Shown here one piece after another: positions 47,771-56,186 of a stretch of DNA of 64,000 bases. The stretch is from Collinsella sp. (lineage in GTDB: Bacteria; Actinomycetota; Coriobacteriia; Coriobacteriales; Coriobacteriaceae). Numbering within the stretch: position 1 is the stretch's first letter; every line of letters starts with the position of its first letter. Both the position numbers and the translations under genes were made by a program. The notes beneath the pieces are model-generated. The model saw only the letters and a list, made by a program, of their open reading frames with translations. It was not told where the DNA came from and searched no databases. The stretch covers positions 1 to 64,000 of the forward strand of contig DXMG01000002.1 in NCBI GenBank assembly GCA_019414325.1, read 5' to 3'.

Positions 47771-48652
47771 ATGAGCAACTGGCTTAAGCTCGAGGGCGAT
47801 GTTTGCGCCGTGACCGGCGCACTCGGCGGTATGGGCGTCGAGATTTGCCGCGAGTTCGCCCGCAACGGCGCCAACGTCGTCCTGCTCGACCTGGACGAAG
47901 AGAAGGTCAAGGCCGCAGCCGCCGACCTCGCCGCCGAGTTTGGCATCCACGCCGAGGGTTACAAGATGAACGCCACCGACGAGGCCGAGGTTCAGGCCGC
48001 CGTCGACGCCACCATCGCCGACTTCGGCCGCGTCGACGTCCTCGTCAACACCGCCGGCATCCTGCGCTTCGCCGCCATGGAGGACCTGCCGCTGAGCGAC
48101 TGGGAGCAGGTGCTCAACGTCAACCTCACCGGCTACTTCATCACCTCGCAGCGCTTTGGTCGCGAGATGATCAAAGCCGGCCAGGGTCGCCTGGTGCACA
48201 TCTCAACCGTTGCCAGCCACTCCCCCGAGACGTTCTCGGGCGTGTACAGCTCCACCAAGGCCGGCGTCAACATGATGTCCAAGATGCTCGCCGCCGAGTG
48301 GGGCCCCTACGGCGTGCGCTCCAACTGCGTCGAGCCCTGCTTCGTCAAGACCCCGATGTCGGCCAATTTCTACGCCGACCCCGAGGTCGAAAAGAGTCGC
48401 AGTCGTCTGATCGCCACGCGTCGCATCGGCGAGGTCAGCGATATCGCCAACGCCGTCATGTTCCTGGCGTCCAAGCGCTCGGACTTTACCACCGGCGACG
48501 CTATCAAGGTCGACGGCGGCTTCTCCAACATGATGGGCGACCTCACTGCCAAGCCCGGCGGCCGTCGCGCCTATGCCGACAACTACCTTAAGAACAAGGG
48601 CGTCGAGCTTTGGTCCGATGAGTCCGGCGTCGCCAAGCCGACCGACCAGTAA
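47771..48652 (+). CDS. Short-chain dehydrogenase/reductase
   Basis: 293-aa NAD(P)-dependent oxidoreductase. The cofactor loop TGALGGMG, Asp-rich LLDLDEEKV (favours NAD), NTAG, the catalytic Ser region HISTVASHS, and YSSTK are all present. A 35-residue C-terminal tail (RRAYADNYLKNKGVELW) exceeds typical SDRs. First gene of a catabolic operon with an OFA transporter and a Gfo/Idh/MocA dehydrogenase; substrate unknown, perhaps a polyol or sugar acid. Confidence 0.9.
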   Translation: MSNWLKLEGDVCAVTGALGGMGVEICREFARNGANVVLLDLDEEKVKAAAADLAAEFGIHAEGYKMNATDEAEVQAAVDATIADFGRVDVLVNTAGILRFAAMEDLPLSDWEQVLNVNLTGYFITSQRFGREMIKAGQGRLVHISTVASHSPETFSGVYSSTKAGVNMMSKMLAAEWGPYGVRSNCVEPCFVKTPMSANFYADPEVEKSRSRLIATRRIGEVSDIANAVMFLASKRSDFTTGDAIKVDGGFSNMMGDLTAKPGGRRAYADNYLKNKGVELWSDESGVAKPTDQ

Positions 48653-48717
48653 ACCAACCTAACAGGGAGGCCCGCGGATACGCCCGCCCCTCCCCCGCAT
48701 CGATCAGAAAGAGTCCA

Positions 48718-49974
48718 ATGGCTTCCACCAACTCCAACAAGGGTCGCGCCGTCGTGCTTTCCGCCGCGTGCGTCACCATGTTCTTCATCAGCTCCATCGC
48801 GCTGTATTCCGTCGTGAGCAAGAACCTGCTCGCCGTCTACCCCGAGTGGTCGAGCGCCCTTACCTGGGCTTTCCCGGTCTTTCAGACCATCATGGCCGTG
48901 ACGGGCATCTTCGCCGGCCGCATCTCCGATAAGATCGGCCCGCGCAACGTCGTGATCGCCGCCGCCGTGTGCTACGGCGTGGGCTGGTTCATGTCCGGCA
49001 CCGTCACCGAGTCGTGGCAGTTCTACCTGTGGTTCTCGCTCGTCGCCGCCGTCGGCAACGGCCTGGGCTACAACCCGGCGCTCACCACCGGCCAAAAGTG
49101 GTTCATCGACAAGAAGGGTCTCGCCTCCGGCATCACCCTGGCCGCTTCGACCGCCGGCCCCGCCGTGCTGTCCCCGGTGCTCGCCTCGCTGCTCATCCCG
49201 AGCCTGGGCATCTTTGGCGCCCTCAAGGCACTCGGCGTCATCTTCTTTGTGACAATCGCCGCCTCCGCCCTGTTCCTGAAGGCCCCCGAGGCCGGTTGGC
49301 TGCCCGAGGGCTTCGAGGCCCCCAAGGGCGGCGCGCATGCCGGCACCTTCGGTGACCTCACCCCGGGCGAGATGGTCAAGACCCCGCGCTTCTGGGTCCT
49401 CATCGTCACCTTCGCCTTTGCCGCCACCGCGGGCACCCTGCTCGTGGGCAAGGTTGCCTCCATCGCCGCCGTCCAGCTCTTCGCCGACCCCACGAGCGCC
49501 GCGGCCGTCGCCCTCGGCGGCGTGGTGGTCTCTGTCAACACCTGCGCCAACCTGGTCGGTCGTCTGTCCTTTGGCCAGATCATTGACAAGCTCGGCGCCT
49601 ATAAGTCACTGCTCATCAGCCTTGTCGTCACCATCGTCGCCCTCGTCATCATGTCGATGAGCTTTACGCAGAGCATGTTCTTTGTGGCGCTCGCCCTGCT
49701 CGGCTTTAGCTTTGGCGCCCTGCTCGTCATCTACCCGCCGCTCACCGGCGGCGCCTTTGGCACCAGCAACATTGGTGTCAACTACGGCATCATGTTTTTG
49801 GGTTATGCCGCTTCCACCTGGATCAGCCAGCCCATCACCGCCGTGCTGTATCACGCCGAGGCCGGCAGCGCCGCCTACCAGCAGTCCTTCTACGGCGCCA
49901 TTGTGATCGCCGCCATCGCCGTCGTGCTCACCGTCTACATGATGGTCTCCGACAGCAAGAAGAAGTCCGCCTAG
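48718..49974 (+). CDS. MFS transporter, oxalate/formate antiporter-like (OFA)
   Basis: 418 aa with 12 hydrophobic segments. GRISDKIGPRNVV is the motif A loop and GNGLGYNPALTTGQKWFIDKKG is typical of OFA transporters, which move carboxylates. It presumably imports the substrate of the two adjacent oxidoreductases. Confidence 0.9.
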   Translation: MASTNSNKGRAVVLSAACVTMFFISSIALYSVVSKNLLAVYPEWSSALTWAFPVFQTIMAVTGIFAGRISDKIGPRNVVIAAAVCYGVGWFMSGTVTESWQFYLWFSLVAAVGNGLGYNPALTTGQKWFIDKKGLASGITLAASTAGPAVLSPVLASLLIPSLGIFGALKALGVIFFVTIAASALFLKAPEAGWLPEGFEAPKGGAHAGTFGDLTPGEMVKTPRFWVLIVTFAFAATAGTLLVGKVASIAAVQLFADPTSAAAVALGGVVVSVNTCANLVGRLSFGQIIDKLGAYKSLLISLVVTIVALVIMSMSFTQSMFFVALALLGFSFGALLVIYPPLTGGAFGTSNIGVNYGIMFLGYAASTWISQPITAVLYHAEAGSAAYQQSFYGAIVIAAIAVVLTVYMMVSDSKKKSA

Positions 49975-49982
49975 TTTTACCG

Positions 49983-50013
49983 ATGCGACAAAGGGACAGC
50001 CCCTTTGTCGCAT
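49983..50013. repeat. ATGCGACAAAGGGA palindrome, copy 4
   Basis: ATGCGACAAAGGGA-cag-CCCCTTTGTCGCAT between the MFS and Gfo/Idh/MocA genes, so it lies inside the operon. Compare 28187, 34206 and 39144. Confidence 0.8.
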
Positions 50014-50043
50014 TCCACCGGTCACCAGTATTAAGGAGTCGAA

Positions 50044-51084
50044 ATGTCTGAGCTCAACCCCGTCCGCATTGCCGTTATCGGCGCCGGCGCCATGGGCCGC
50101 AACCACATCCGCTTTGTCACCGAGGAGCCCGAGGCCGAGCTCGTCGCCATCGCCGACGCCTTTGAGGGCGCCCGCGCCACGGCCGAGGCCGCCGGCGTGC
50201 CGTTTTATACCGATCCCGCCCAGATGATGGACGAGGTCAAACCCGAGGCCGTCATCATCGCCACCCCCAACGACCTGCACCTGGGCGTTGCCCGCGAGGC
50301 TGTGAAGCGCAACATCGTGCCGCTGGTCGAAAAGCCGATCTCCAACGATCTTGAGGATGCCCAGGCTTTCGCCGCCGAGGCCGAGACCGCCGGCGTGCCC
50401 GTGCTCGTGGGCCAGCATCGTCGCCACAATCCCTTCGTCAACAAGGCCAAGGAGATCATCGAGTCTGGCGAGCTGGGCAAGCTCACCGTGTCGAGCTTCC
50501 ACTACATGATCTATAAGAATGACGAGTACTTCGACGTCGAGTGGCGCCGCAAGAAGGGCGCCGGCCCGATCCTGGTCAACCTGGTGCACGACGTCGACCT
50601 GCTCCGCTACCTGCTGGGCGAGCCCGTTGCCGTCCAGGGTATGCAGTCCAGCGCCGCCCGCGGTTTTGAGACCGAGGACTCCGCCGTGGTCAACGTCCGT
50701 TTTGCCGATGGCGCGCTCGCAAGCATGACCATCTCCGACGCCACCGCCAGCCCCTGGAACTGGGAGGCAACCGCTCGCGAGGATCCGCAGTACCGCCCCT
50801 TCGACGCCGACGCCTACTTTATCGGCGGAACCTTGGGCGCTCTGTCGCTGCCCCGCCTGCACCAGTTCTCCTACGACGGCGCCTCCAACTGGCACAAGCC
50901 GCTGCAGATGGAGATTCCGGCCGTGGACCCGGCACTGCCGCACAAGATGCAGCTCAAGCACTTTGTGAAGGTTGTCCGCCGCGAGGTCGAGCCCGTCGTA
51001 ACCCCCGCCGATAATGTCAAGACGCTCACGCTTCTCAACGCCATCAAGGAGGCCGCCGAGACCGGCCAGCTCGTCGAGCTGTAA
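50044..51084 (+). CDS. Gfo/Idh/MocA family oxidoreductase
   Basis: 346 aa. N-terminal Rossmann fold with VIGAGAMGRNH, the EKPISNDLEDA motif with the catalytic Lys, and a C-terminal dimerisation domain including HDVDLLRYLLGEP. Acts on sugars or cyclitols with NAD(P). Together with the SDR it suggests a two-step oxidation of an imported polyhydroxy compound. SD is AAGGAGTCGAA. Confidence 0.9.
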   Translation: MSELNPVRIAVIGAGAMGRNHIRFVTEEPEAELVAIADAFEGARATAEAAGVPFYTDPAQMMDEVKPEAVIIATPNDLHLGVAREAVKRNIVPLVEKPISNDLEDAQAFAAEAETAGVPVLVGQHRRHNPFVNKAKEIIESGELGKLTVSSFHYMIYKNDEYFDVEWRRKKGAGPILVNLVHDVDLLRYLLGEPVAVQGMQSSAARGFETEDSAVVNVRFADGALASMTISDATASPWNWEATAREDPQYRPFDADAYFIGGTLGALSLPRLHQFSYDGASNWHKPLQMEIPAVDPALPHKMQLKHFVKVVRREVEPVVTPADNVKTLTLLNAIKEAAETGQLVEL

Positions 51085-51157
51085 TGCCTTAAGAGCGACC
51101 GCGGCAAAACCCCATGCCGAGCCCCTCGGTCCGCCACAAACAAGCCCCCTCTTCTTT

Positions 51158-51192
51158 GCCCCGCGAGCAGCCTCCTGCTCGCGGGGCATTTT
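51158..51192 (+). terminator. Rho-independent terminator of the catabolic operon
   Basis: GCCCCGCGAGCAG pairs perfectly with CTGCTCGCGGGGC and is followed by ATTTT. Confidence 0.9.
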
Positions 51193-51253
51193 GCTACCTT
51201 GCCGACGATTTTTCTGGGGCGAGGGCTATTTTGTACCTAAGTTTGATTCGTTT

Positions 51254-51413
51254 GCCACGAAATGCGCCTATCTACTACGTTTAACCAATCGCCCTCAACC
51301 ATACCGAATTTCGCGAAATAAAAACCGCAGGTAAACGTCTTGCCGATTTTCGGAAAACCCAGGTATGGTCAGCCCCTACGGGTAAAACGTAGTAGAAAGG
51401 CCGTTTTCGTGGC
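51254..51413. repeat. 160-bp MITE-like element, second copy
   Basis: GCCACGAAATGCGCCTATCT and 13 further bases at 51254-51286 form an imperfect inverted repeat with 51381-51413. Interior AAAACCGCAGGTAAACGTC matches the element at 40511 at the same offset. It ends about 80 bp before the tex start codon. Confidence 0.78.
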
Positions 51414-51495
51414 GCGGTCCCAAAACAGCCTTTTGGGACGGGTGGTATCCTTGGTAGCTCTGTGCTGCAAACGCACCTTAAACGCAAGGAGTCCC

Positions 51496-53643
51496 ATGGA
51501 TCTTATCGCCCAGCTCGCCCGCGAGCTCAACCTTAAGGCCGCCAACATCGAGGCGGCCGTCAAGCTCATCGACGAGGGCAACACCATCCCCTTTATCTCG
51601 CGCTACCGCAAGGAAGCCACGGGCGGCATGGACGACGTCGCCCTGCGCGCACTCGACGAGCGCCTGTCCTACCTGCGCAATCTTGAGCAGCGCAAAGAGG
51701 ACGTCATTCTGCTCATCGACGCCCAGGGCAAACTCACACCCGAACTCGAGCGGCAGATTCGCGAGGCCACGCAGCTCCAGCGTGTCGAGGACCTCTACAA
51801 GCCCTACCGCAAAAAGCGCATGACCCGCGCGCAGAAGGCCCGCGAGGCAGGCCTGGAGCCGCTCGCCAACATGGTCATCATGCAGGCCTCGGCCAAGGGC
51901 AGCGCGCTCGACGCCGCCGCGACCTACGTCAACGAGGAGGCCGGCTTCGACACACCCGAGAAGGCGCTTGCCGGCGCCGCCGACATCGTGGCCGAGACGG
52001 TGGCCGAGGACCCCGAGAACGTCGCCGACCTGCGCGCCTTTACGCAAAACACCGCCGATATCGTCGTCGAGGCCACCGACCCCGCGGAGAAGACTCCCTA
52101 CGAGCCTTACTACAACTTTGACGAGCCGCTGCGCCGCATCCCTAACCACCGCGTGCTGGCCATCGACCGCGGTGAGCGCGAGGGCAAGCTCCGCGTGCGC
52201 GTGAACGTCGACGGCGCTGCCGCCACGGCGCGCCTCGGCAGCCGTTGGCCCCGACGCCAGGGCGTGTTTGCCCCCATCTTCGATGCTGCCATCGCCGACG
52301 GTTACAAGCGCCTCATGGCCCCCTCGCTGGAGCGCGAGGCCCGCGCCAAACTCACCGTCCGTGCGCAAACCGAGGCCATCAACGTCTTTGCCAAGAATCT
52401 TGAGGGCCTGCTCTCGGCACGCCCTGTGCGCGGCGCCCGCGTGCTCGCACTCGATCCGGGCTACCGCACCGGCTGCAAGGTCGCCGTCATGGACGAGACC
52501 GGCAAGCTGCTCGACCACGGCGTGGTCTACCCCACCAAGCCGCGCCACGACGTCGCCGGCACCAAGCGCGAGCTCGCCCGCCTCGTCAAGAAGGACGGCG
52601 TCAACACCATCGTCATCGGCAACGGCACCGCCAGCCGCGAGACCGAGGAAGTCGTCTCGGAGTTCATTGCCGAGCAGGCGCCCAGCCTTCACTACACCAT
52701 CGTCAACGAGGCCGGCGCATCGGTGTACTCCGCCTCCGAGCTCGCCAGCCAGGAGTATCCCGACCTGGACGTCACCGTGCGCGGCGCCATGAGTCTGGGA
52801 CGCCGCTTGCAAGACCCGCTGGCAGAGCTCGTCAAGATTCCGCCCCAGTCCATCGGCGTTGGCCAGTACCAGCACGACCTTGATCAGGCCGAGCTTTCGC
52901 GTACCCTAGGCCATGTGGTGGAAGACGTCGTTAACCGCGTGGGTGTCGACGTCAACACCGCAAGCGCGAGCCTGCTGGGCTACGTGTCGGGCATTACGCC
53001 GAGCGTGGCCAAGAATATCGTGGCCTACCGCGAGGAAAACGGCGCCTTTACCGATCGCCGCCAGCTCAAGAAGGTCCCCAAACTAGGACCCAAGGCATAC
53101 CTCAACGCCGCGGGCTTCCTGCGCATTAGCGGCGGCAATAACCCGCTCGACGCGACGAGCGTCCACCCCGAAAGCTACGAGGTGGCCACGTCCGTCCTGG
53201 AACGCGCCGGCGTTAAAGCCAGCGAGCTTAGCCGTGGCGGCGTACCCGACATCGAGCGCCGCTTGGGCAGCATCTCGGCGCTGGCAAGCGACTTGGACTG
53301 CGGCACCCTCACACTCATCGACATCGTCAACGAGCTCAAGAAACCCGGCCGCGACCCGCGCGACGACGCGCCCGAAGTGGTCTTTAGCCGCTCAGCGCTT
53401 TCGATCGACGACCTGGAGCCCGGCATGGAGCTCAAGGGCACGGTGCGCAACGTCGTCGACTTTGGCGCCTTCGTCGACGTGGGCGTGCACCAGGACGGCC
53501 TTGTGCACATCTCCAAGCTCGCCAACCGCTTTGTCAAGCACCCGAGCGACGTGGTGCGCGTCGGCGACACGGTCAAAGTGTGGGTCGAGAAGGTCGATCG
53601 CGACCGCAAGAAAATCTCCCTCACCATGGTGCAGGGGAAGTAG
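51496..53643 (+). CDS. tex: Tex-family transcription accessory / S1 RNA-binding protein
   Basis: 715 aa, full-length Tex: N-terminal helical region (NTIPFISRYRKEATGGMDD), YqgF-like domain (VLALDPGYRTGCKVAVMD), HhH motif (NTASASLLGYVSGI) and a C-terminal S1 domain (VDFGAFVDVGVHQDGLVHIS). Acts as a nucleic-acid-binding transcription factor. The ATG at 51496 with AAGGAGTCCC is chosen over the open frame reaching 51340. Confidence 0.95.
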   Translation: MDLIAQLARELNLKAANIEAAVKLIDEGNTIPFISRYRKEATGGMDDVALRALDERLSYLRNLEQRKEDVILLIDAQGKLTPELERQIREATQLQRVEDLYKPYRKKRMTRAQKAREAGLEPLANMVIMQASAKGSALDAAATYVNEEAGFDTPEKALAGAADIVAETVAEDPENVADLRAFTQNTADIVVEATDPAEKTPYEPYYNFDEPLRRIPNHRVLAIDRGEREGKLRVRVNVDGAAATARLGSRWPRRQGVFAPIFDAAIADGYKRLMAPSLEREARAKLTVRAQTEAINVFAKNLEGLLSARPVRGARVLALDPGYRTGCKVAVMDETGKLLDHGVVYPTKPRHDVAGTKRELARLVKKDGVNTIVIGNGTASRETEEVVSEFIAEQAPSLHYTIVNEAGASVYSASELASQEYPDLDVTVRGAMSLGRRLQDPLAELVKIPPQSIGVGQYQHDLDQAELSRTLGHVVEDVVNRVGVDVNTASASLLGYVSGITPSVAKNIVAYREENGAFTDRRQLKKVPKLGPKAYLNAAGFLRISGGNNPLDATSVHPESYEVATSVLERAGVKASELSRGGVPDIERRLGSISALASDLDCGTLTLIDIVNELKKPGRDPRDDAPEVVFSRSALSIDDLEPGMELKGTVRNVVDFGAFVDVGVHQDGLVHISKLANRFVKHPSDVVRVGDTVKVWVEKVDRDRKKISLTMVQGK

Positions 53644-53666
53644 CGCGCACAAAACATGCCACGAGC

Positions 53667-53709
53667 AGAGGGCCCGGATGTCTCAACGGACGTCCGGGCC
53701 CTCTCTTTT
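53667..53709 (+). terminator. Terminator of tex
   Basis: AGAGGGCCCGGA pairs with TCCGGGCCCTCT around a short loop and is followed by CTTTTG. Confidence 0.88.
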
Positions 53710-53736
53710 GGAAATATAAATTAGAGGATTATTAGA

Positions 53737-54570
53737 TTACAGATTGATCCATAAAGCGGGACGGACGGCGCCAGCCGCGTCGTCCACGAAGTCGCCGTCG
53801 GAGTTCACGCAGCCGTCCGAGTAGACGAAGGCCGCGTAGAACGAGCAGTCACCCGGCGAGCGAAGCCACAAGCGGCACACGCTATTGTCGTCCAATGTCC
53901 AAGCGCCGTTGTTCACGGCCTGCTGGGTCGGCATGCAGGTACGGTCTTTGTCGGACATAAAGTACTTATTTGCCTCGTCGATGGAAAGCAGCGTGGGGGC
54001 GCCGTCAATTGCCTTCATCTCGTTGCCCGTAAAGGCCTGGGAGGCAAAGTCGTTTTCGAGCCACGCCTTGAGCTCGGAGGAGTTCCAGTCGTTGCCGTCA
54101 TTATTATCCGCATTGAACGCGTGGGCATCGAGGGCCTTCTGGCTCACGACATAGGCACGGTTGCCCTCGACCGCCAGGACGCGCCACTCGATGGGTTCCT
54201 TGCCGTTCGAGGTGTCGCCGTCTTGCTCGTAGGAACCGAACTCAACCACGTCGCCCACCTGGCAGCCCTTAAAAGGATTCTTGTTGAACGCGGGGGCGAC
54301 GACAAAAACGGCGATCAGCACGAGCGCGATAACGCCAGCCACCGCCCCTCCGATGATAAGCGGTAGCCTCTTTTGGCTGCCAGCTTTGTTGGCGGGCTGC
54401 GCATTTACAGCTCGTGGCGCGGGCGCGACACCTGGTGCCTCGCTCGAGGCTACAGCCGGATTACCGGTTTCACCTGAGAGGGTCACAGATGCCGTGGGGA
54501 ACGGGTTGCCGCAGGCGCAGCAAAACTTAGCTTCGTCAACGTTCTTAGTACCGCATTTGGGGCAGAACAT
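53737..54570 (-). CDS. Zinc-ribbon membrane protein with DUF6273-like domain
   Basis: 277 aa. The N-terminal zinc ribbon (MFCPKCGTKNVDEAKFCCAC) is followed by a linker, one membrane helix (about 67-92, LPLIIGGAVAGVIALVLIAV), and a C-terminal domain with EPIEWRVLAVEGNRAYVVS and RLWLRSPGD, typical of DUF6273. Such proteins are frequent in gut Actinobacteria and Firmicutes; function unknown, possibly surface. The ATG at 54570 (AAGGAGACCCC upstream) is used; the frame is open to 55125 but without homology. Confidence 0.85.
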   Translation of the reverse strand: MFCPKCGTKNVDEAKFCCACGNPFPTASVTLSGETGNPAVASSEAPGVAPAPRAVNAQPANKAGSQKRLPLIIGGAVAGVIALVLIAVFVVAPAFNKNPFKGCQVGDVVEFGSYEQDGDTSNGKEPIEWRVLAVEGNRAYVVSQKALDAHAFNADNNDGNDWNSSELKAWLENDFASQAFTGNEMKAIDGAPTLLSIDEANKYFMSDKDRTCMPTQQAVNNGAWTLDDNSVCRLWLRSPGDCSFYAAFVYSDGCVNSDGDFVDDAAGAVRPALWINL

Positions 54571-54867
54571 GGGGTCTCCTTCCTTTCGCTTTTCACACGT
54601 TAAAGCTAGACCCAAGGCAACCAAACTTGTTGCGCAACATGTCCCGAAGGCGAAGATATCCGTGTGAGCGTCGCCCCGCTTGTGTCGCACCCCCTTCTCG
54701 TCGACAACAAAAAGGCGCCGCCCCATCAAAGAGACAGCACCAACCTGGGCTCGTGCGGTGCGAGTAAACCGCCTAAAGCAAGGGTCCCCCCTCTCGCGAC
54801 GTGCAGAATCGCGAGTATTCTGCAAATTCCGCCATTCCGGATGCCCCTCAGAGACGAAAAAACAAGA

Positions 54868-54912
54868 AACAGCCCCCGTTTTAGCGTCATCAGAGCCAAA
54901 ACGGGGGCTGTT
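54868..54912. terminator. Stem-loop, probably bidirectional terminator
   Basis: AACAGCCCCCGTTTT pairs perfectly with AAAACGGGGGCTGTT. The stretch 54571-55149 holds no gene, only this hairpin and the longer one at 55048-55119. Confidence 0.7.
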
Positions 54913-55047
54913 CCGTGCTTCTGTTAACTGGTAAAAGCCTTTACCTTGCTGAATACTCTCAATTTTGCACGGCGCAGGCGGGGGTACCTTTGTCCACGGC
55001 AGAATATGGAGGCCAATCACCAGCCTACGGGCAAGCTCGTATCGGCA

Positions 55048-55119
55048 GCCCCGGCCTTTCCTTTGCCTAGTGCGACCCTCGCGAAGCGCGTGAGCGATAG
55101 GGAAAGGAAAGGCCGGGGC
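55048..55119 (-). terminator. Long hairpin after the broken aldolase gene
   Basis: A 22-bp stem with one mismatch (GCCCCGGCCTTTCCTTTGCC region at 55048-55069 with 55098-55119) encloses 28 nt. It lies about 30 nt beyond the stop of the frameshifted aldolase, with no strong T-run on either side. Confidence 0.6.
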
Positions 55120-55149
55120 GAACAACCCGCGGTGCAGCCAGTGTTCGCG

Positions 55150-55862
55150 TTACGGCAGGATATGGAAGCCGAGCGCCGCGATATCCTTGGCAAAGCCGCG
55201 CACAGTGTCGAGCGAGACCTCGTACGGGTCGCGGCCGATGTTCTTGCGCTTGGCAAGGATGCTGTTGGATACCGTAATGATCTGGCAACCGCAGGCTTCT
55301 GCCTGGTAAATGTTGATAAGCTCGCGCGTGGACGCCCACAGGACCTCGCAGTTGGGTTGAGCGGCGGCCTTCTTGACCGACTCCGTCATAAACGGAATGG
55401 GATCGACACCGGTATCGGCGATACGGCCGGCAAAGAGCGAGATGATGGACGGCGTCTCGGCGTCTCGGCGTCAACGGCCTCGACCATCTCATCGACCTGC
55501 TCGGGAGTAAAGATGGTGGTGACGTTGACCTTGATGCCGTCGGCCGAAAGCTTGCGCACTAACTCGGCGGTGGACTCGCCCTTGGTGGTCACGCACGGAA
55601 TCTTGACGTAGACGTTCTCGGCCCAGGTAGCGATCTCGCGGGCCTCGACCTCCATGGTCTCGACGTCGTCGGCAAAGACCTCAAACGACACGGATACATC
55701 GGTGATGTGGGCCAGGACCTCCTTGGCAAACGCGCGGTAATCCGTCACGCCGCCCTTCTTCATAAGGGACGGGTTGGTCGTGAAACCCTGAACGTTGCCG
55801 TTCTCGTACATGTCGAGCATGCCCTCGAGGTTTGCAACGTCAGCGAACACCTTGATTGCCAT
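55150..55862 (-). pseudogene. Frameshifted transaldolase/fructose-6-phosphate aldolase-like gene
   Basis: Paralogue of the intact gene at 58457-59167. The first part (MAIKVFADVANLEGMLD to EAVDAETP) is read in one frame and the rest (TESVKKAAAQPNCEVLWAS to GFHILP) in another. The break is an 8-bp tandem duplication, GGCGTCTC-GGCGTCTC at 55451-55466 on the plus strand; removing one unit restores DAETPSI as in the paralogue. The catalytic VKIP is intact upstream of the break. It may be a recent inactivation or a sequencing error; it is the last gene of the PTS operon. Confidence 0.85.
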
Positions 55863-56095
55863 CTGCCTGATTCCTTTCGTTTGCACACGGGCATTGAACT
55901 GCTAAACACTTTACCTACGTTTATCAAGGCGTGAGCTGCGGGTTTTTATCTTCTCGGCGAACGGTTTTGCAGTTTTATCATTTTTTTATCGACACCCCAG
56001 CGGCAAAACGTTTTTGCTGATCATTGCGGTTGAGTCCGTTCGCAGCGCAGAGACAGCGCTTCACCGGCGCGTTTTCACAACCACTCCAAAACAAA

Positions 56096-56129
56096 AAGCG
56101 GTGACGCCTCATTTGAGACGTCACCGCTT
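56096..56129 (-). terminator. Rho-independent terminator of the PTS operon
   Basis: On the minus strand AAGCGGTGACG and CGTCACCGCTT form a stem followed by TTTGTTTTGG. It lies after the EIIC stop and before the broken aldolase. Confidence 0.82.
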
Positions 56130-56186
56130 CCGTGTAGGAGCCGGTTATCGGAGCTCCGCCCGATTAGGGCTTAACGTATGCCTGGA

